Positions 20,328-29,360 of a stretch of 64,000 bases of DNA are shown here, piece by piece (within the stretch, counting starts at the first letter, position 1; each line of letters begins with the position of its first letter). The notes under the pieces are model-generated. The model did not search any database, was not told where the DNA came from, and was given only the letters and a program-made list of their open reading frames with translations. This DNA is from Paracoccus aminovorans (GTDB lineage Bacteria; Pseudomonadota; Alphaproteobacteria; Rhodobacterales; Rhodobacteraceae): assembly GCF_001546115.1 (NCBI RefSeq), contig NZ_KQ955210.1, positions 276,955 through 340,954 on the forward strand. The letters run 5' to 3'. A program made the position numbers and the translations under genes.

Positions 20328-20403
20328 GATGAAATTCCGGCCCCTGCTGGACAGCGGGGGCCGTTCAGGCATTATGGCGGCAACAACAGAACCGGAGCTG
20401 CCA

Positions 20404-20826
20404 ATGACCCGCATCCCCCTGATTTCCGCGGCGATTGCCGCCACGCTGGGCCTTGCCGCCTGCGAGCCGACCGCGCCTTCGACCCCCGGCTCGAACGTGC
20501 CGACCGGCCCCTATGTGCTGGTCGGCATCGGCTCGGACACGGTGCCGCAGCGCAATGTCGGCATGACCATCGAGGCCGACGGCTCGATCTCGGGCCAGGC
20601 GCCCTGCAACCACTATTCCGCGCCGCAGACCGCAGAGCCGCCGGGTTTTGCCCTGGGCGCGCTGACCAGGACGGAAGCGGCCTGCTCGGGCAAGGCCGGT
20701 CAGCTGGAATCGCGCTATTTCCAGGCGCTCTCGGGCGCCAACGGCATCTCCTATGAAGGCGGCGTGCTGACCATCAAGGGGCCGACCTACCTGACCTACG
20801 AGCCGGGCTATCGCAAGGAGAAGTGA
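20404..20826 (+). CDS. META-domain lipoprotein
   Basis: 140 residues. A signal peptide ends in the lipobox LGLAAC (Cys20), so it should be anchored to a membrane. The mature part resembles the META/HslJ domain: VGIGSDTVPQRNVGMTIEADGSISGQAPCNHY, with paired cysteines (PCN and AACSG). Function is unknown; HslJ-type proteins are linked to stress or drug resistance. A second, shorter protein of the same design follows 36 bases later. Confidence 0.72.
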   Translation: MTRIPLISAAIAATLGLAACEPTAPSTPGSNVPTGPYVLVGIGSDTVPQRNVGMTIEADGSISGQAPCNHYSAPQTAEPPGFALGALTRTEAACSGKAGQLESRYFQALSGANGISYEGGVLTIKGPTYLTYEPGYRKEK

Positions 20827-20862
20827 CCGGGCGGCGCGCCCCCTCGCAAAAAGGAACGGACC

Positions 20863-21246
20863 ATGCGGACAATCCTGCTTGCCCTGCCGCTGGCCCTGGC
20901 GGCCTGCGTGACGGAAGCCGAAACCGATGCGGCCATCCCCGGCGATTACGCGCTGATCGCGGTCGAGGGGGTCGCGGTCTCGGGCGTGCCGACGCTGCGC
21001 ATCGCCGAGGATGGCGCGGTTTCGGGGCAGGGTCCCTGCAACAGCTTCACCGGCCGCAACCGGGCCAGGCTGCCGGCACTGGACCTGGGCACGCTGGCGA
21101 CCACCCGCCGCGCCTGCCTGCAAGAGGGCGGCGAGCACGCTTTCTTCCAGGCGCTGGCCGCGGTGCGCGAGGCGCGGCGCGACGGTGACGCGCTGGTCAT
21201 GACCGGACCCGATGTCACCATTCGCTGGAAGGTCGTGACCCCGTAA
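20863..21246 (+). CDS. Second META-domain lipoprotein
   Basis: 127 residues with AAAAAGGAACGGA upstream. The lipobox is LALAAC (Cys15). The mature part repeats the plan of its neighbour: LRIAEDGAVSGQGPCNSFTGRN, then TTRRACLQEG. The two genes look like a diverged tandem duplication. Its last 32 bases overlap the 3' end of recO on the other strand. Confidence 0.7.
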   Translation: MRTILLALPLALAACVTEAETDAAIPGDYALIAVEGVAVSGVPTLRIAEDGAVSGQGPCNSFTGRNRARLPALDLGTLATTRRACLQEGGEHAFFQALAAVREARRDGDALVMTGPDVTIRWKVVTP

Positions 21247-21943
21247 GCCGCGCCACCAGCCGGGCGCGGGCGGCGGGCAGCGGCCTGCCGGCATGGACCT
21301 CGGCCAGCCGGGCATGCAGGAAATGCCCGGTCAGCGCCAGGGCATCCGCCAGCCCGCCATTGCCGCGCCCGCCCAGCATCGCCGGCAGCGGCAACAGCCG
21401 CGGCGCCCAGTCGCCCGCCGCCTGTGCCGACACCGCCCGGCCCGAGCGCGGGCTGACATAGGCCAGCCCCTCGCGCGCGCCGGTGACGGCGCAGCGGCTC
21501 AGGTCCAGGCCGAAACCCAGCTCATCGAGCAGCCGCATTTCCCAGCGCAGATAGTCCTCGGACCAATCGGCGCCGGCATCCATCAGGTCCAGCAGCAGCT
21601 CGGTCGCATCCGTCAGCCGGGGATGCGGGTCGCGCTCGGGCAGGGCCCAGGCCAGCAGCGCCGTCACCGCATTGACCCCGGCCAGCGCATCCGCCCCGGC
21701 GATCAGACCCGGCCGCGCCCGGCCCGGCTCGACGGCAAAGGTGCCCAGCTGGTCCTCGAGCCGCGCCCGCCAGCGCAGGCTGACCCGGTTGCCCGGTTGC
21801 AGCATGGCCGCGCGCCTGGCGCTGGCGCCGCCCGGCACCAGCCCGCGCATCAGTCCCGCCTCGCGCGTCAGCACGGTCAGGATCACGGCGTTCTCGCCAT
21901 GCCTCGCGCCGGTCATCACGCTGGCCTCGCCGCTCCATTCCAT
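21215..21943 (-). CDS. recO: DNA repair protein RecO
   Basis: 242 residues. The N-terminal OB-fold begins with MEWSGEASVMTGARHGENAVIL and the body carries LMRGLVPGG and WEMRLLDELGFGLDLSRCAVTG, as in RecO. RecO anneals single strands and loads RecA with RecR in gap repair. The zinc cysteines found in some RecO proteins are absent here, which is common in alphaproteobacteria. It converges on the META lipoprotein gene, with a 32-base overlap, and is divergent from ade with 63 bases between starts. Another gene of the same pathway, recF, is 2 kb away. Confidence 0.88.
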   Translation of the reverse strand: MEWSGEASVMTGARHGENAVILTVLTREAGLMRGLVPGGASARRAAMLQPGNRVSLRWRARLEDQLGTFAVEPGRARPGLIAGADALAGVNAVTALLAWALPERDPHPRLTDATELLLDLMDAGADWSEDYLRWEMRLLDELGFGLDLSRCAVTGAREGLAYVSPRSGRAVSAQAAGDWAPRLLPLPAMLGGRGNGGLADALALTGHFLHARLAEVHAGRPLPAARARLVARLTGSRPSSEW

Positions 21944-22006
21944 CACGCCGCCTTTCCTTCCGCGCCACCCTGCCGCAATCTGGGGGCCAGGAACAAGGAG
22001 ACAGCG

Positions 22007-23788
22007 ATGCTGAAGCAATGGACCGAATCCCAGCCCCGCCTGGTCGAGGTGGCGGCCGGCCGCGCCCCGGCCGATCTGGTGATCCGCGGCGGGCAATGGG
22101 TGAACGTCCACACGCGCGAGGTGATCCCCGGCATCGACGTGGCGGTGGCGGACGGTCGCGTCGCCTATGTCGGCCCCGACGCCGGCCCCGCGATCGGCCC
22201 CGACACGCAGGTGGTTGAGGCGGCGGGCCGCTTCATGGTCCCGGGCCTGATCGACGCGCATATGCATGTCGAGTCGGGGATGCTGACGCCGGCGGGCTTT
22301 GCGGCGGCGGTGATCCCGCATGGCACCACGACGATCTTCCACGACCCGCACGAGATCGCCAATGTGCTGGGCCTTGAAGGCGTGCGGCTGATGCGCGACG
22401 AATCGCTGATCCAGCCGATCAGCATGTTCACCCAGATGCCCAGCTGCGCGCCCTCGGCCCCCGGCCTGGAAACCACAGGCCAGCCCATCACCGAGGGCGA
22501 GGTGGCGCAGGCCATGGGATGGGAGGGCATCGTGGCCTTGGGCGAGATGATGAACTTCCCCGGCGTCGCTGCGGGCGACCGTCAGATGCTGGCCGAGATC
22601 GCCGCGACCCGCGCGGCGGGCAAGACCGTCGGCGGCCATTACGCCAGCCCCGACCTCGGCCGCCCCTTCCACGCCTATGTCGCCGGCGGCGCCAACGACG
22701 ACCACGAGACCACCTCGGAAGAGCAGGGCATCGCCCGCGTCCGCCAGGGCATGGGCTGCATGATGCGGCTGGGCTCGGCCTGGTACGATGTAGCAAGCCA
22801 GATCACCGCGATCACCGAAAAGGGGCTCGACCCACGCTTCTTCATCCTCTGCACCGACGACAGCCATTCCGGCACGCTGGTCCATGACGGTCACATGAAC
22901 CGGGTGGTGCGCCATGCCGTCGATTGCGGTTGCGACCCGCTGGTGGCGATCCAGATGGCGACGATCAATACCGCGAGCCACTTCGGCCTTGAACGCGAAC
23001 TCGGCAGCATCACCCCCGGCCGCCGGGCCGACCTGATCCTGACCAGCGACCTCACGACCTTGCCCATCGAGACGGTGATCGCCCAGGGCGCGGTCGTGGC
23101 CGAGAACGGCCGCCTGCTGGCCGACTGCCCCCGCATCGACTGGCCAAAGACGGCCCGCAACTCGGTGCATCTCGGCAAGACCCTGACCGCCGGCGACTTT
23201 GAAATCCGCGCGAGCGGCGACAGCGCCCGCGTCCGCGTCATCGGCGTGGTCGAGAACCAGGCCCCGACCCGGGCGCTGGAGGCCAGCTTGCCGATCCGCG
23301 ACGGCGTGATCGAGGGCCAGGGCGAGACCTGCCAGATCGCGCTGGTCGAACGCCACCGCGGTACCGGCGGCGTGGTCAACGGCTTCGTCACGGGCTTCGG
23401 CTACCGGGGCCGGGTCGCGGTCGCCTCGACCGTCGCGCATGACAGCCATCACATGATCGTCGTCGGCACCGACCGCCAGGCCATGGCCGCGGCTGCGAAC
23501 CACCTCGGTGCGCTCGGCGGCGGCGTCACCGTCTTCCGGGACGGGGAAGAGCTCGCCAGCGTCGCCCTGCCCATTGCCGGGCTGATGTCCGACCGCCCGG
23601 CCGAGGAGGTCGCCCAGGCCGCCCAGGCCATCGTCCAGGCGATGCAGGATTGCGGCTGCACGCTCAACAACGCCTATATGCAGCACTCGCTGCTGGCGCT
23701 GGTGGTGATCCCGGAACTGCGCATCTCGGACCTGGGCCTGGTCAACGTCACCCGCTTCGAGCTGGTGGACCTGATGCTCGACCCCTGA
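22007..23788 (+). CDS. ade: Adenine deaminase
   Basis: 593 residues from ATG 22007, preceded by AAGGAG. It deaminates adenine to hypoxanthine for purine salvage. The amidohydrolase metal site is visible as PGLIDAHMHVESGML, then HGTTTIFHDPHEIANV, GEMMNF, and the later TDDSHSGTLV. The C-terminal half matches the adenine deaminase domain (VASTVAHDSHHMIVVG). The much longer open frame upstream is antisense to recO and not coding. The gene converges on recF; the 53-base gap carries a repeat core. Confidence 0.92.
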   Translation: MLKQWTESQPRLVEVAAGRAPADLVIRGGQWVNVHTREVIPGIDVAVADGRVAYVGPDAGPAIGPDTQVVEAAGRFMVPGLIDAHMHVESGMLTPAGFAAAVIPHGTTTIFHDPHEIANVLGLEGVRLMRDESLIQPISMFTQMPSCAPSAPGLETTGQPITEGEVAQAMGWEGIVALGEMMNFPGVAAGDRQMLAEIAATRAAGKTVGGHYASPDLGRPFHAYVAGGANDDHETTSEEQGIARVRQGMGCMMRLGSAWYDVASQITAITEKGLDPRFFILCTDDSHSGTLVHDGHMNRVVRHAVDCGCDPLVAIQMATINTASHFGLERELGSITPGRRADLILTSDLTTLPIETVIAQGAVVAENGRLLADCPRIDWPKTARNSVHLGKTLTAGDFEIRASGDSARVRVIGVVENQAPTRALEASLPIRDGVIEGQGETCQIALVERHRGTGGVVNGFVTGFGYRGRVAVASTVAHDSHHMIVVGTDRQAMAAAANHLGALGGGVTVFRDGEELASVALPIAGLMSDRPAEEVAQAAQAIVQAMQDCGCTLNNAYMQHSLLALVVIPELRISDLGLVNVTRFELVDLMLDP

Positions 23789-23829
23789 GTTTCACCGTTT
23801 CCCAAAGACCCGAATCGACGCGCAACCGG

Positions 23830-23851
23830 CTTCTTTGCTCTTCAAATACCC
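23830..23851 (-). repeat. Intergenic repeat core overlapping the recF stop
   Basis: CTTCTTTG-CTCTTC-AAATACCC, a single copy of the repeat core between convergent ade and recF. Its AAATACCC end supplies the last codons of recF, which finish MGI-stop. Confidence 0.6.
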
Positions 23852-24921
23852 ATGGCGAGGCTCGAGGTCTCGCCCTGCCGCTCGACCGCCAGGAACTGCG
23901 CCCGGCCCCGCAGCGCCGCGAACAGCTCGGGCCCGGTGCCGGTCAGCAGGCTCTGCGCGCCCAGGCCGCAGATCTCGTCGTAAAGCGCGGCGCGGCGGTC
24001 GGCGTCCAGATGCGCCGCCACCTCATCGAGCAGCAGCACCACGCTTTCCCCGACCAGCGCCCGTGCATTGGCAAGGATCAGCGACAGCAGCAGGGCCTTC
24101 TGCTCGCCGGTCGAGGACAGCGCCGCGGGCATGGCCTGCGGCCCCCAATGCGCGCCCAGGTCGGCGCGATGCGGGCCGGTCAGGGTGCGTCCGGCGGCCA
24201 TGTCGCGGGGGCGGCCCTCGGCCAGCCGGGCGGCGATGCGCGCGGGGTCGGGATCATCCGCGAAACCCTCGCCCGGCAGCAGCGCCAGGCTGGCCGAGGG
24301 GAAGGCGGTGCCGGCCCCGTCCTGCGCCGCTGTGATGCGGGCGATGGCATCCAGCCGGTTGCGGGTGACGGCCGCGCCCGACTCGGCCATCTGCGCCTCC
24401 AGCGCGCGAAACCAACCGGCATCGCGGATCTCGTCCTTGAGCAGCCGGTTACGCTCGCGCATGGCTTTCTCATACCCCAGCGCATCCTCGGCATGGCCGG
24501 GGGCAAAGCTCAGCGTCACCCGGTCCAGGAAACGCCGCCGCGCCTCGGGGGCGTCGGTCCACAGCCGGTCCATGGCCGGGGTCAGCCAGATCACCCGCAT
24601 CAGCCGGCCAAGCGCGATCTGGGTCGAGGGCTTGTCGTCGATCGCCACCTCGCGCGGCTGGCCGGGCAGGGCGCGGGTCGCGACCTCATGCTCGCCGATC
24701 CGGGCGCGGATCTGCCAGCCGACCTCCGGCCCCTTGCGGGCCTGGTCGCCGGGCGCCGCGCCGCGCATGCCGCGGCCGGGCGACAGCATCGAGATCGCTT
24801 CCAGGATATTGGTCTTGCCCGCGCCATTCGGTCCGTGGATGGCGACGGGCCGGTGGTCCAGGTCGATGTCGAGCCGGGCCCAGCTGCGGAACTGGGCCAG
24901 GTGCAGCCGGGAAAGCGTCAC
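23842..24921 (-). CDS. recF: DNA replication and repair protein RecF
   Basis: 359 residues starting at GTG 24921, which overlaps the dnaN stop by four bases (GTGA). SMC-like ATPase that promotes RecA loading at gaps. The Walker A motif GPNGAGKTN is at about residue 30; the signature region STGEQKALLLSLILA and the Walker B VVLLLDEVAAHLD lie in the C-terminal third. Order dnaA-dnaN-recF is conserved. The stop codon is formed by an intergenic repeat core. Confidence 0.94.
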   Translation of the reverse strand: MTLSRLHLAQFRSWARLDIDLDHRPVAIHGPNGAGKTNILEAISMLSPGRGMRGAAPGDQARKGPEVGWQIRARIGEHEVATRALPGQPREVAIDDKPSTQIALGRLMRVIWLTPAMDRLWTDAPEARRRFLDRVTLSFAPGHAEDALGYEKAMRERNRLLKDEIRDAGWFRALEAQMAESGAAVTRNRLDAIARITAAQDGAGTAFPSASLALLPGEGFADDPDPARIAARLAEGRPRDMAAGRTLTGPHRADLGAHWGPQAMPAALSSTGEQKALLLSLILANARALVGESVVLLLDEVAAHLDADRRAALYDEICGLGAQSLLTGTGPELFAALRGRAQFLAVERQGETSSLAMGI

Positions 24922-26036
24922 ACGCGCATCGGCATCACGACATAGACCGCGCTGGTGTCGCCGCCCTCGCGGATCAGCGCCGCGTCGCCCGAGCCGTTGA
25001 ACAGGAAGACCGCATTCTCGCGCTCGATCTGGCTGGCGATCTCGTGCAGGTATTTGGCGTTGAAGCCGATCTCCAGCGGCTCGTCGGCATAGGCGACGGG
25101 CAGTTCCTCGTCGGCCGCGCCGGCATCGGGGGCGTTCACCGACAGCACCAGCCGGTCCTCGTCCAAGGACAGCTTGACGGCGCGCGAGCGCTCGCTGCTG
25201 ACCGTCGCCACCCGGTCCACCGCCTTGGCGAAATCGCCGGCATCGACTTCCAGCTTGCGGGCATTGCCCGAGGGGATCACGCGGCTGTAATCCGGGAAGG
25301 TGCCGTCGATCACCTTCGAGGTCAGCGTGATGGTCGGCGTCGCGAACCGCACCTTGGTCTCGCTGACCGAAACCGCGATCTCGGTCTCGTCGTTGTCCAG
25401 AAGTTTCTTCAGCTCGCCCACGGTCTTGCGCGGCACGATCACGCCGGGCATGGCCTCGGCCCCCTGGGGCAGGGGTGCGTCGATGCGGGCCAGCCGGTGG
25501 CCGTCGGTCGCGACGCAGCGCAGGCTGGGGCCGTCCTCGCCTTCGGCCACATGCATGTAGACGCCGTTCAGGTAATAGCGGGTTTCCTCGTTCGAGATGG
25601 CGAATTTCGACTTGTCGAACAGCCGGCGCAGCACCGCCGCCGGAGCCGAGAAATTCGCCGAATATTCCGACGAGGACATGACCGGGAAATCCTCGCGCGG
25701 CAGGGTCGCGAGGCTGAAGTTCGACCGCCCCGCCTGCACCGAGAGCCGCTGCGAGGCCGCGTCCAGGCTAAGCTGCACCAACGCGCCATCCGGCAGCTTG
25801 CGGGCGATGTCGTTCAGCATCGAGGCCGAGACCGTGGTCGCACCCGGCCGTTCGACCTGGGCCGCGGCCCGGTCCACGATCTCGGTATCAAGATCGGTGG
25901 CGCGCAGGCTGACGCCTTCGGGCGTGGCCTCGATCAGCACATTGGCCAGGATCGGGATGGTGTTGCGACGCTCGACGACGGACTGGGCCTGAGAGACCGC
26001 CTTCACCAGATCGGCACGTTCAATCGAAAATTTCAT
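24918..26036 (-). CDS. dnaN: DNA polymerase III beta subunit (sliding clamp)
   Basis: 372 residues, the normal length for the ring-forming processivity clamp of the replicase. The sequence runs from MKFSIERADLVKAVSQAQSVVE to the conserved C terminus VYVVMPMRV, with three repeated clamp domains. It is translationally coupled to recF downstream and lies 79 bases after dnaA. Confidence 0.97.
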   Translation of the reverse strand: MKFSIERADLVKAVSQAQSVVERRNTIPILANVLIEATPEGVSLRATDLDTEIVDRAAAQVERPGATTVSASMLNDIARKLPDGALVQLSLDAASQRLSVQAGRSNFSLATLPREDFPVMSSSEYSANFSAPAAVLRRLFDKSKFAISNEETRYYLNGVYMHVAEGEDGPSLRCVATDGHRLARIDAPLPQGAEAMPGVIVPRKTVGELKKLLDNDETEIAVSVSETKVRFATPTITLTSKVIDGTFPDYSRVIPSGNARKLEVDAGDFAKAVDRVATVSSERSRAVKLSLDEDRLVLSVNAPDAGAADEELPVAYADEPLEIGFNAKYLHEIASQIERENAVFLFNGSGDAALIREGGDTSAVYVVMPMRV

Positions 26037-26115
26037 GGTCGGTCCTCAAGTCGATCTTGCGCGGCGGCGCGGGGCGCCAATTTGGCACAATTCCGCACAA
26101 GGTCAAGCGGATGGA

Positions 26116-27462
26116 TCAGGCTTCCAGCAGCCGGCGCAACAGGTCGATATCCTCGGCCAGGCTGCGGTCCGCGCCGCGCAATTCCTCGATCTTGCGCACG
26201 CCATGCATGATGGTGGTGTGATCCCGGCCGCCGAAGCGGCGCCCGATCTCGGGCAGGCTGCGCGAGGTCATCTGCTTGGACAGATACATGGCGATCTGCC
26301 GCGGCCGGGCGACAGTGCGCACCCGCTTCGGCCCGATCATGTCGGCGAGGCGGATGTTGTAATGCTCGGCCACCTTGCGCTGGATCTCCTCGATGGACAC
26401 CTTGCGATCATTGGCGCGCAGGATATCGGCCAGGCATTCCTGCGTCATGTCCAGCGTGATCTCGCGGCCCATCAGGCTGGCGAAGGCAAACAGCCGCTGC
26501 AGCGCCCCCTCCAGCACCCGGACATTCGAGGTGATGCGATGCGCGAGAAACTCCAGCACGCCCGGCGCGATCAGCAGGCCGGGATATTGCGCGCGGAAGC
26601 TGTCGGTCTTGCTTTGCAGGATGCCCAGCCGCAGCTCGTAATCGGTCGGGTGCAGGTCCACGACAAGGCCGCATTGCAGGCGCGACTTGATGCGCTCTTC
26701 CATGTCCTTGATCTCGCCCGGCGCGCGGTCGGCCGAGATGACGATCTGCTTGCCCTGGTCGACCAGGGTGTTGAAGGTGTGGAAGAATTCCTCCTGCGTG
26801 CTGTCCTTGCCGGCGATGAACTGCACGTCATCGACCATCAGCACCGAGACGGTGCGGAACAGCTCCTTGAAATCCATCACGGTGCGGTCGCGCAGCGCCT
26901 GGACGAAGCGATACATGAACTGCTCGGCCGAGAGGTAGAGCACCCTGGCCTCGGGTTGGCGGATCTGGATCTCGCGCGCGATGGCATGCATCAGGTGGGT
27001 CTTGCCCAGGCCGACGCCGCCATAAAGGAATAGCGGGTTGAAGGTCACCGGCCCGCCCTCGGCCACGCGGCGCGCGGCGGCATGGGCCAGCTCGTTGGGC
27101 TTGCCGACGACGAAATTCTCGAAGGTGAAGCGGCTGTCCAGCGGCGCGGCCAGATCCTCGTCCACCGCGGCGCGGGGCGTCGGGCGCTTCACCGCGGGGG
27201 CGGCGGCCGGCGGGCGGGCCGAGGCGCTGCGGGTCTCGAAGCTCAGCCGCTGCACCGGGCCGCCGACGCGGTCCAGCACCTTCAGGATGTCGTCGCTGTA
27301 ATGGCGCGAGACCCAGTCGGACAGGAAGCGGGTCGGGCAGGCGATGGTGGCGGTGCCCTCGGCGACGCCGGTCAGGCGCAGGGGTTCGATCCAGGTCGAG
27401 AAACTGTCGGCTCCGACGATCTTCTGAAGTTCCGCACGCGCCTGTCCCCAAACTGTGTCCAT
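26116..27462 (-). CDS. dnaA: Chromosomal replication initiator DnaA
   Basis: 448 residues from ATG 27462 (MDTVWGQARAELQ); the longer frame adds 33 residues without homology. Domain III has the Walker A motif LYGGVGLGKTHLMHA near residue 147 and the Walker B segment VLMVDDVQFIAGKD. The domain IV DNA-binding helix-turn-helix carries GGRDHTTIMHGVRKI. DnaA opens the origin and regulates transcription. Neither the 500 bases upstream nor the 79 bases before dnaN show TTATCCACA-type boxes, so this is not obviously the origin. Confidence 0.97.
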   Translation of the reverse strand: MDTVWGQARAELQKIVGADSFSTWIEPLRLTGVAEGTATIACPTRFLSDWVSRHYSDDILKVLDRVGGPVQRLSFETRSASARPPAAAPAVKRPTPRAAVDEDLAAPLDSRFTFENFVVGKPNELAHAAARRVAEGGPVTFNPLFLYGGVGLGKTHLMHAIAREIQIRQPEARVLYLSAEQFMYRFVQALRDRTVMDFKELFRTVSVLMVDDVQFIAGKDSTQEEFFHTFNTLVDQGKQIVISADRAPGEIKDMEERIKSRLQCGLVVDLHPTDYELRLGILQSKTDSFRAQYPGLLIAPGVLEFLAHRITSNVRVLEGALQRLFAFASLMGREITLDMTQECLADILRANDRKVSIEEIQRKVAEHYNIRLADMIGPKRVRTVARPRQIAMYLSKQMTSRSLPEIGRRFGGRDHTTIMHGVRKIEELRGADRSLAEDIDLLRRLLEA

Positions 27463-27901
27463 TGTCTCGCCCAAGTCCGTCTCTTGTCCCCGATCTCTGC
27501 CGGATTCCCGGCATGAGGCGCCTTGCACCGGCCCGACGGACAAATTTCGGCAACAGGACATCCGCCGCCGAAGCGTCGCGCAGAGCCGTCCTGCGGCCGA
27601 AACGTTCAGACACGAAACGCAGGCCGGTGGCAGCCGGCTTGCGCGTCATCGGTAGCGGATCCTTAATTGATCCTGCTGCCGCTCCAGCGGGTGGCGGTCG
27701 TGCTGACCGCTGAAGCATGTCCCCCAGGCGCGATGGTGAATCGCAGGGACGAAGCTAGCAAGAACCGCCGCCGCCCAGCAACCGATCTTCGCGCTTGACA
27801 GTCACTTTGCCGCATCGAATCTGGCCGGCGCCGCGGGCGCGGCAAGCGATCCTGCAAGCCACTGATTTTCCGGAGGAAAACCAGCGGCTCTTCATGCGAA
27901 A
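27463..27901. other. Intergenic region upstream of dnaA
   Basis: About 440 bases between the rpsT terminator and dnaA. It must contain the dnaA promoter on the minus strand. I found no convincing DnaA boxes, no AT-rich unwinding element, and no open frame with coding character. A TTGACA at 27795-27800 points to the plus strand, where no gene follows. Confidence 0.5.
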
Positions 27902-27926
27902 GGGCGCGCTCCAGAGGAGTGCGCCC
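27902..27926 (-). terminator. Terminator after rpsT
   Basis: An 11-base-pair stem (27902-27912 with 27916-27926, one G-U pair) and a 3-base loop, about 60 bases past the rpsT stop. On the minus strand the stem is followed by TTTCG. Confidence 0.65.
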
Positions 27927-27987
27927 CTAAATCTTGCACCCGACAGTTGCGCAAATGCCGCATCCGTCGCGGTGGTCCGGCGGCCGA

Positions 27988-28257
27988 TCAGGCCGTGGCC
28001 AGCGCCTTCACCCGGGCCGCGAGGCGCGAGATCTTGCGCGAGGCGGTGTTCTTGTGGACGACGCCCTTGGTGACGCCGCGCATCAGTTCCGGCTGGGCGC
28101 TTTTCAGGGCTTCGGCGGCCGCGGCGGCATCGCCCGAGGCCAGCGCCTCTTCGACCTTGCGCAGATAGGTGCGGATGCGCGAGCGGCGCGCCTTGTTGAC
28201 GGCGGTGACCCGCTCGATCTGGCGGGCGCGTTTCTTGGATTGGGGCGTGTTGGCCAT
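27988..28257 (-). CDS. rpsT: 30S ribosomal protein S20
   Basis: 89 residues from ATG 28257. Typical S20: basic N terminus [25 protein letters not shown], then the conserved [19 protein letters not shown]. It binds 16S rRNA in the small subunit. A good promoter lies about 112 bases upstream of the start, leaving a leader of roughly 100 bases. Placement beside dnaA is conserved in Rhodobacteraceae. Confidence 0.96.
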   Translation of the reverse strand: MANTPQSKKRARQIERVTAVNKARRSRIRTYLRKVEEALASGDAAAAAEALKSAQPELMRGVTKGVVHKNTASRKISRLAARVKALATA

Positions 28258-28369
28258 GGGTTCTGTCTTTCTCTCGTAATCTCTGTCACGCAAAAGCCCC
28301 ACGGCACCGTCCCCGAAAGGACGGTCATGATTCTTGCCTTAAGCGGGCCCACGCGCATGTAAGCCCGGG

Positions 28370-28398
28370 CCTATACAGCGCCCCGGGCCGAAAGCCAA
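28370..28398 (-). promoter_or_regulatory. Candidate rpsT promoter
   Basis: On the minus strand TTGGCT (28393-28398) and TATAGG (28370-28375) are separated by exactly 17 bases. The pair sits in the gap between the enoyl-CoA hydratase stop and rpsT, as expected for the ribosomal protein gene. Confidence 0.6.
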
Positions 28399-28404
28399 GC
28401 CCAA

Positions 28405-29184
28405 TCAGCGATCGCGGAACTGCGGCTCGCGCTTTTCCAGAAAGGCGGCCATGCCCTCCTTCTGGTCCTCGGTCGAAAACAGCGCCTGGAAGGTGCGGCG
28501 CTCGAACAGCACGCCCTCGCGCAGCGTGGTCTCATAGCTGCGGTTCACGGCCTCCTTGGCGGCGACGGTGGCGATCTGCGACTTCTCGGCGATCTTCTTG
28601 GCCACCGCCATCACCTCGGGCAACAGCTTCGCGGCCGGCACCACGCGGCTGACCAGGCCCGAGCGTTCCGCCTCGGCCGCATCCATGAAGCGGCCGGTCA
28701 GGTGCATGTCCATCGACTTCGACTTGCCGACAAAGCGGGTCAGGCGCTGGGTGCCGCCGATGCCGGCGATGACGCCCAGGTTGATCTCGGGCTGGCCGAA
28801 TTTCGCATTGTCGGCGCAGATGATGAAGTCGCAGGCCATGGCCAGTTCGCAGCCGCCGCCCAGCGCATAGCCCGACACCGCGGCGATGATCGGCTTGCGG
28901 GCCGCGGTGATGCGGTCGATCTCGTCGCCGAAGATATTGCCGGTATAGACGTCGACGAAGCTCTTACCGGACATCTCCTTGATGTCGGCGCCGGCGGCGA
29001 AGGCCTTCTCGCTGCCGGTCAGCACGATGCAGCGCACCTTTTCGTTGCGGTCGGCCTCCGCCACGGCATCCGCCAGCTCGCCCATCAGCTGCGAGTTCAG
29101 CGCGTTCAGCGCCTCGGGCCGGTTCAGCCGGATCAGGGCCACATAGTCGTCGATCTCGACGGTCAGGGTCTGGTAAGCCATCAT
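28405..29184 (-). CDS. Enoyl-CoA hydratase
   Basis: 259 residues from ATG 29184 (AAAGG seven bases upstream); the adjacent ATG 29181 is also possible. Crotonase family, hydrating trans-2-enoyl-CoA in fatty acid oxidation. The oxyanion-hole segment [12 protein letters not shown] is present. Both catalytic glutamates of mitochondrial-type hydratase are also present, in [13 protein letters not shown] and [15 protein letters not shown]. The protein is close to short-chain enoyl-CoA hydratase. It precedes rpsT on the same strand but the latter has its own promoter. Confidence 0.92.
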   Translation of the reverse strand: MMAYQTLTVEIDDYVALIRLNRPEALNALNSQLMGELADAVAEADRNEKVRCIVLTGSEKAFAAGADIKEMSGKSFVDVYTGNIFGDEIDRITAARKPIIAAVSGYALGGGCELAMACDFIICADNAKFGQPEINLGVIAGIGGTQRLTRFVGKSKSMDMHLTGRFMDAAEAERSGLVSRVVPAAKLLPEVMAVAKKIAEKSQIATVAAKEAVNRSYETTLREGVLFERRTFQALFSTEDQKEGMAAFLEKREPQFRDR

Positions 29185-29360
29185 CTCATCGCCTTTCGAA
29201 CCAAATTGACCGCGACTCGTAACAAAAGCGCGACCGCAAGGCCAGCGCGCTTCTTTCCGGTCCGCGGCGGCGCCGGCGCGCCCTTTTGCCAGCCCCGATC
29301 CCGGCTTCAACGATGGCGTGGACCGCCCTATGCTCCGCCCCTCGAATCGAGGAGGAGCGC

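Noticed and set aside
27795..27800. TTGACA promoter element
   Set aside because: It points to the plus strand, has no good -10 partner and no gene follows.
26037..27987. Chromosome origin next to dnaA
   Set aside because: No TTATCCACA-like boxes or AT-rich region could be seen around dnaA or dnaN. Gene order alone does not place oriC here in Rhodobacterales.
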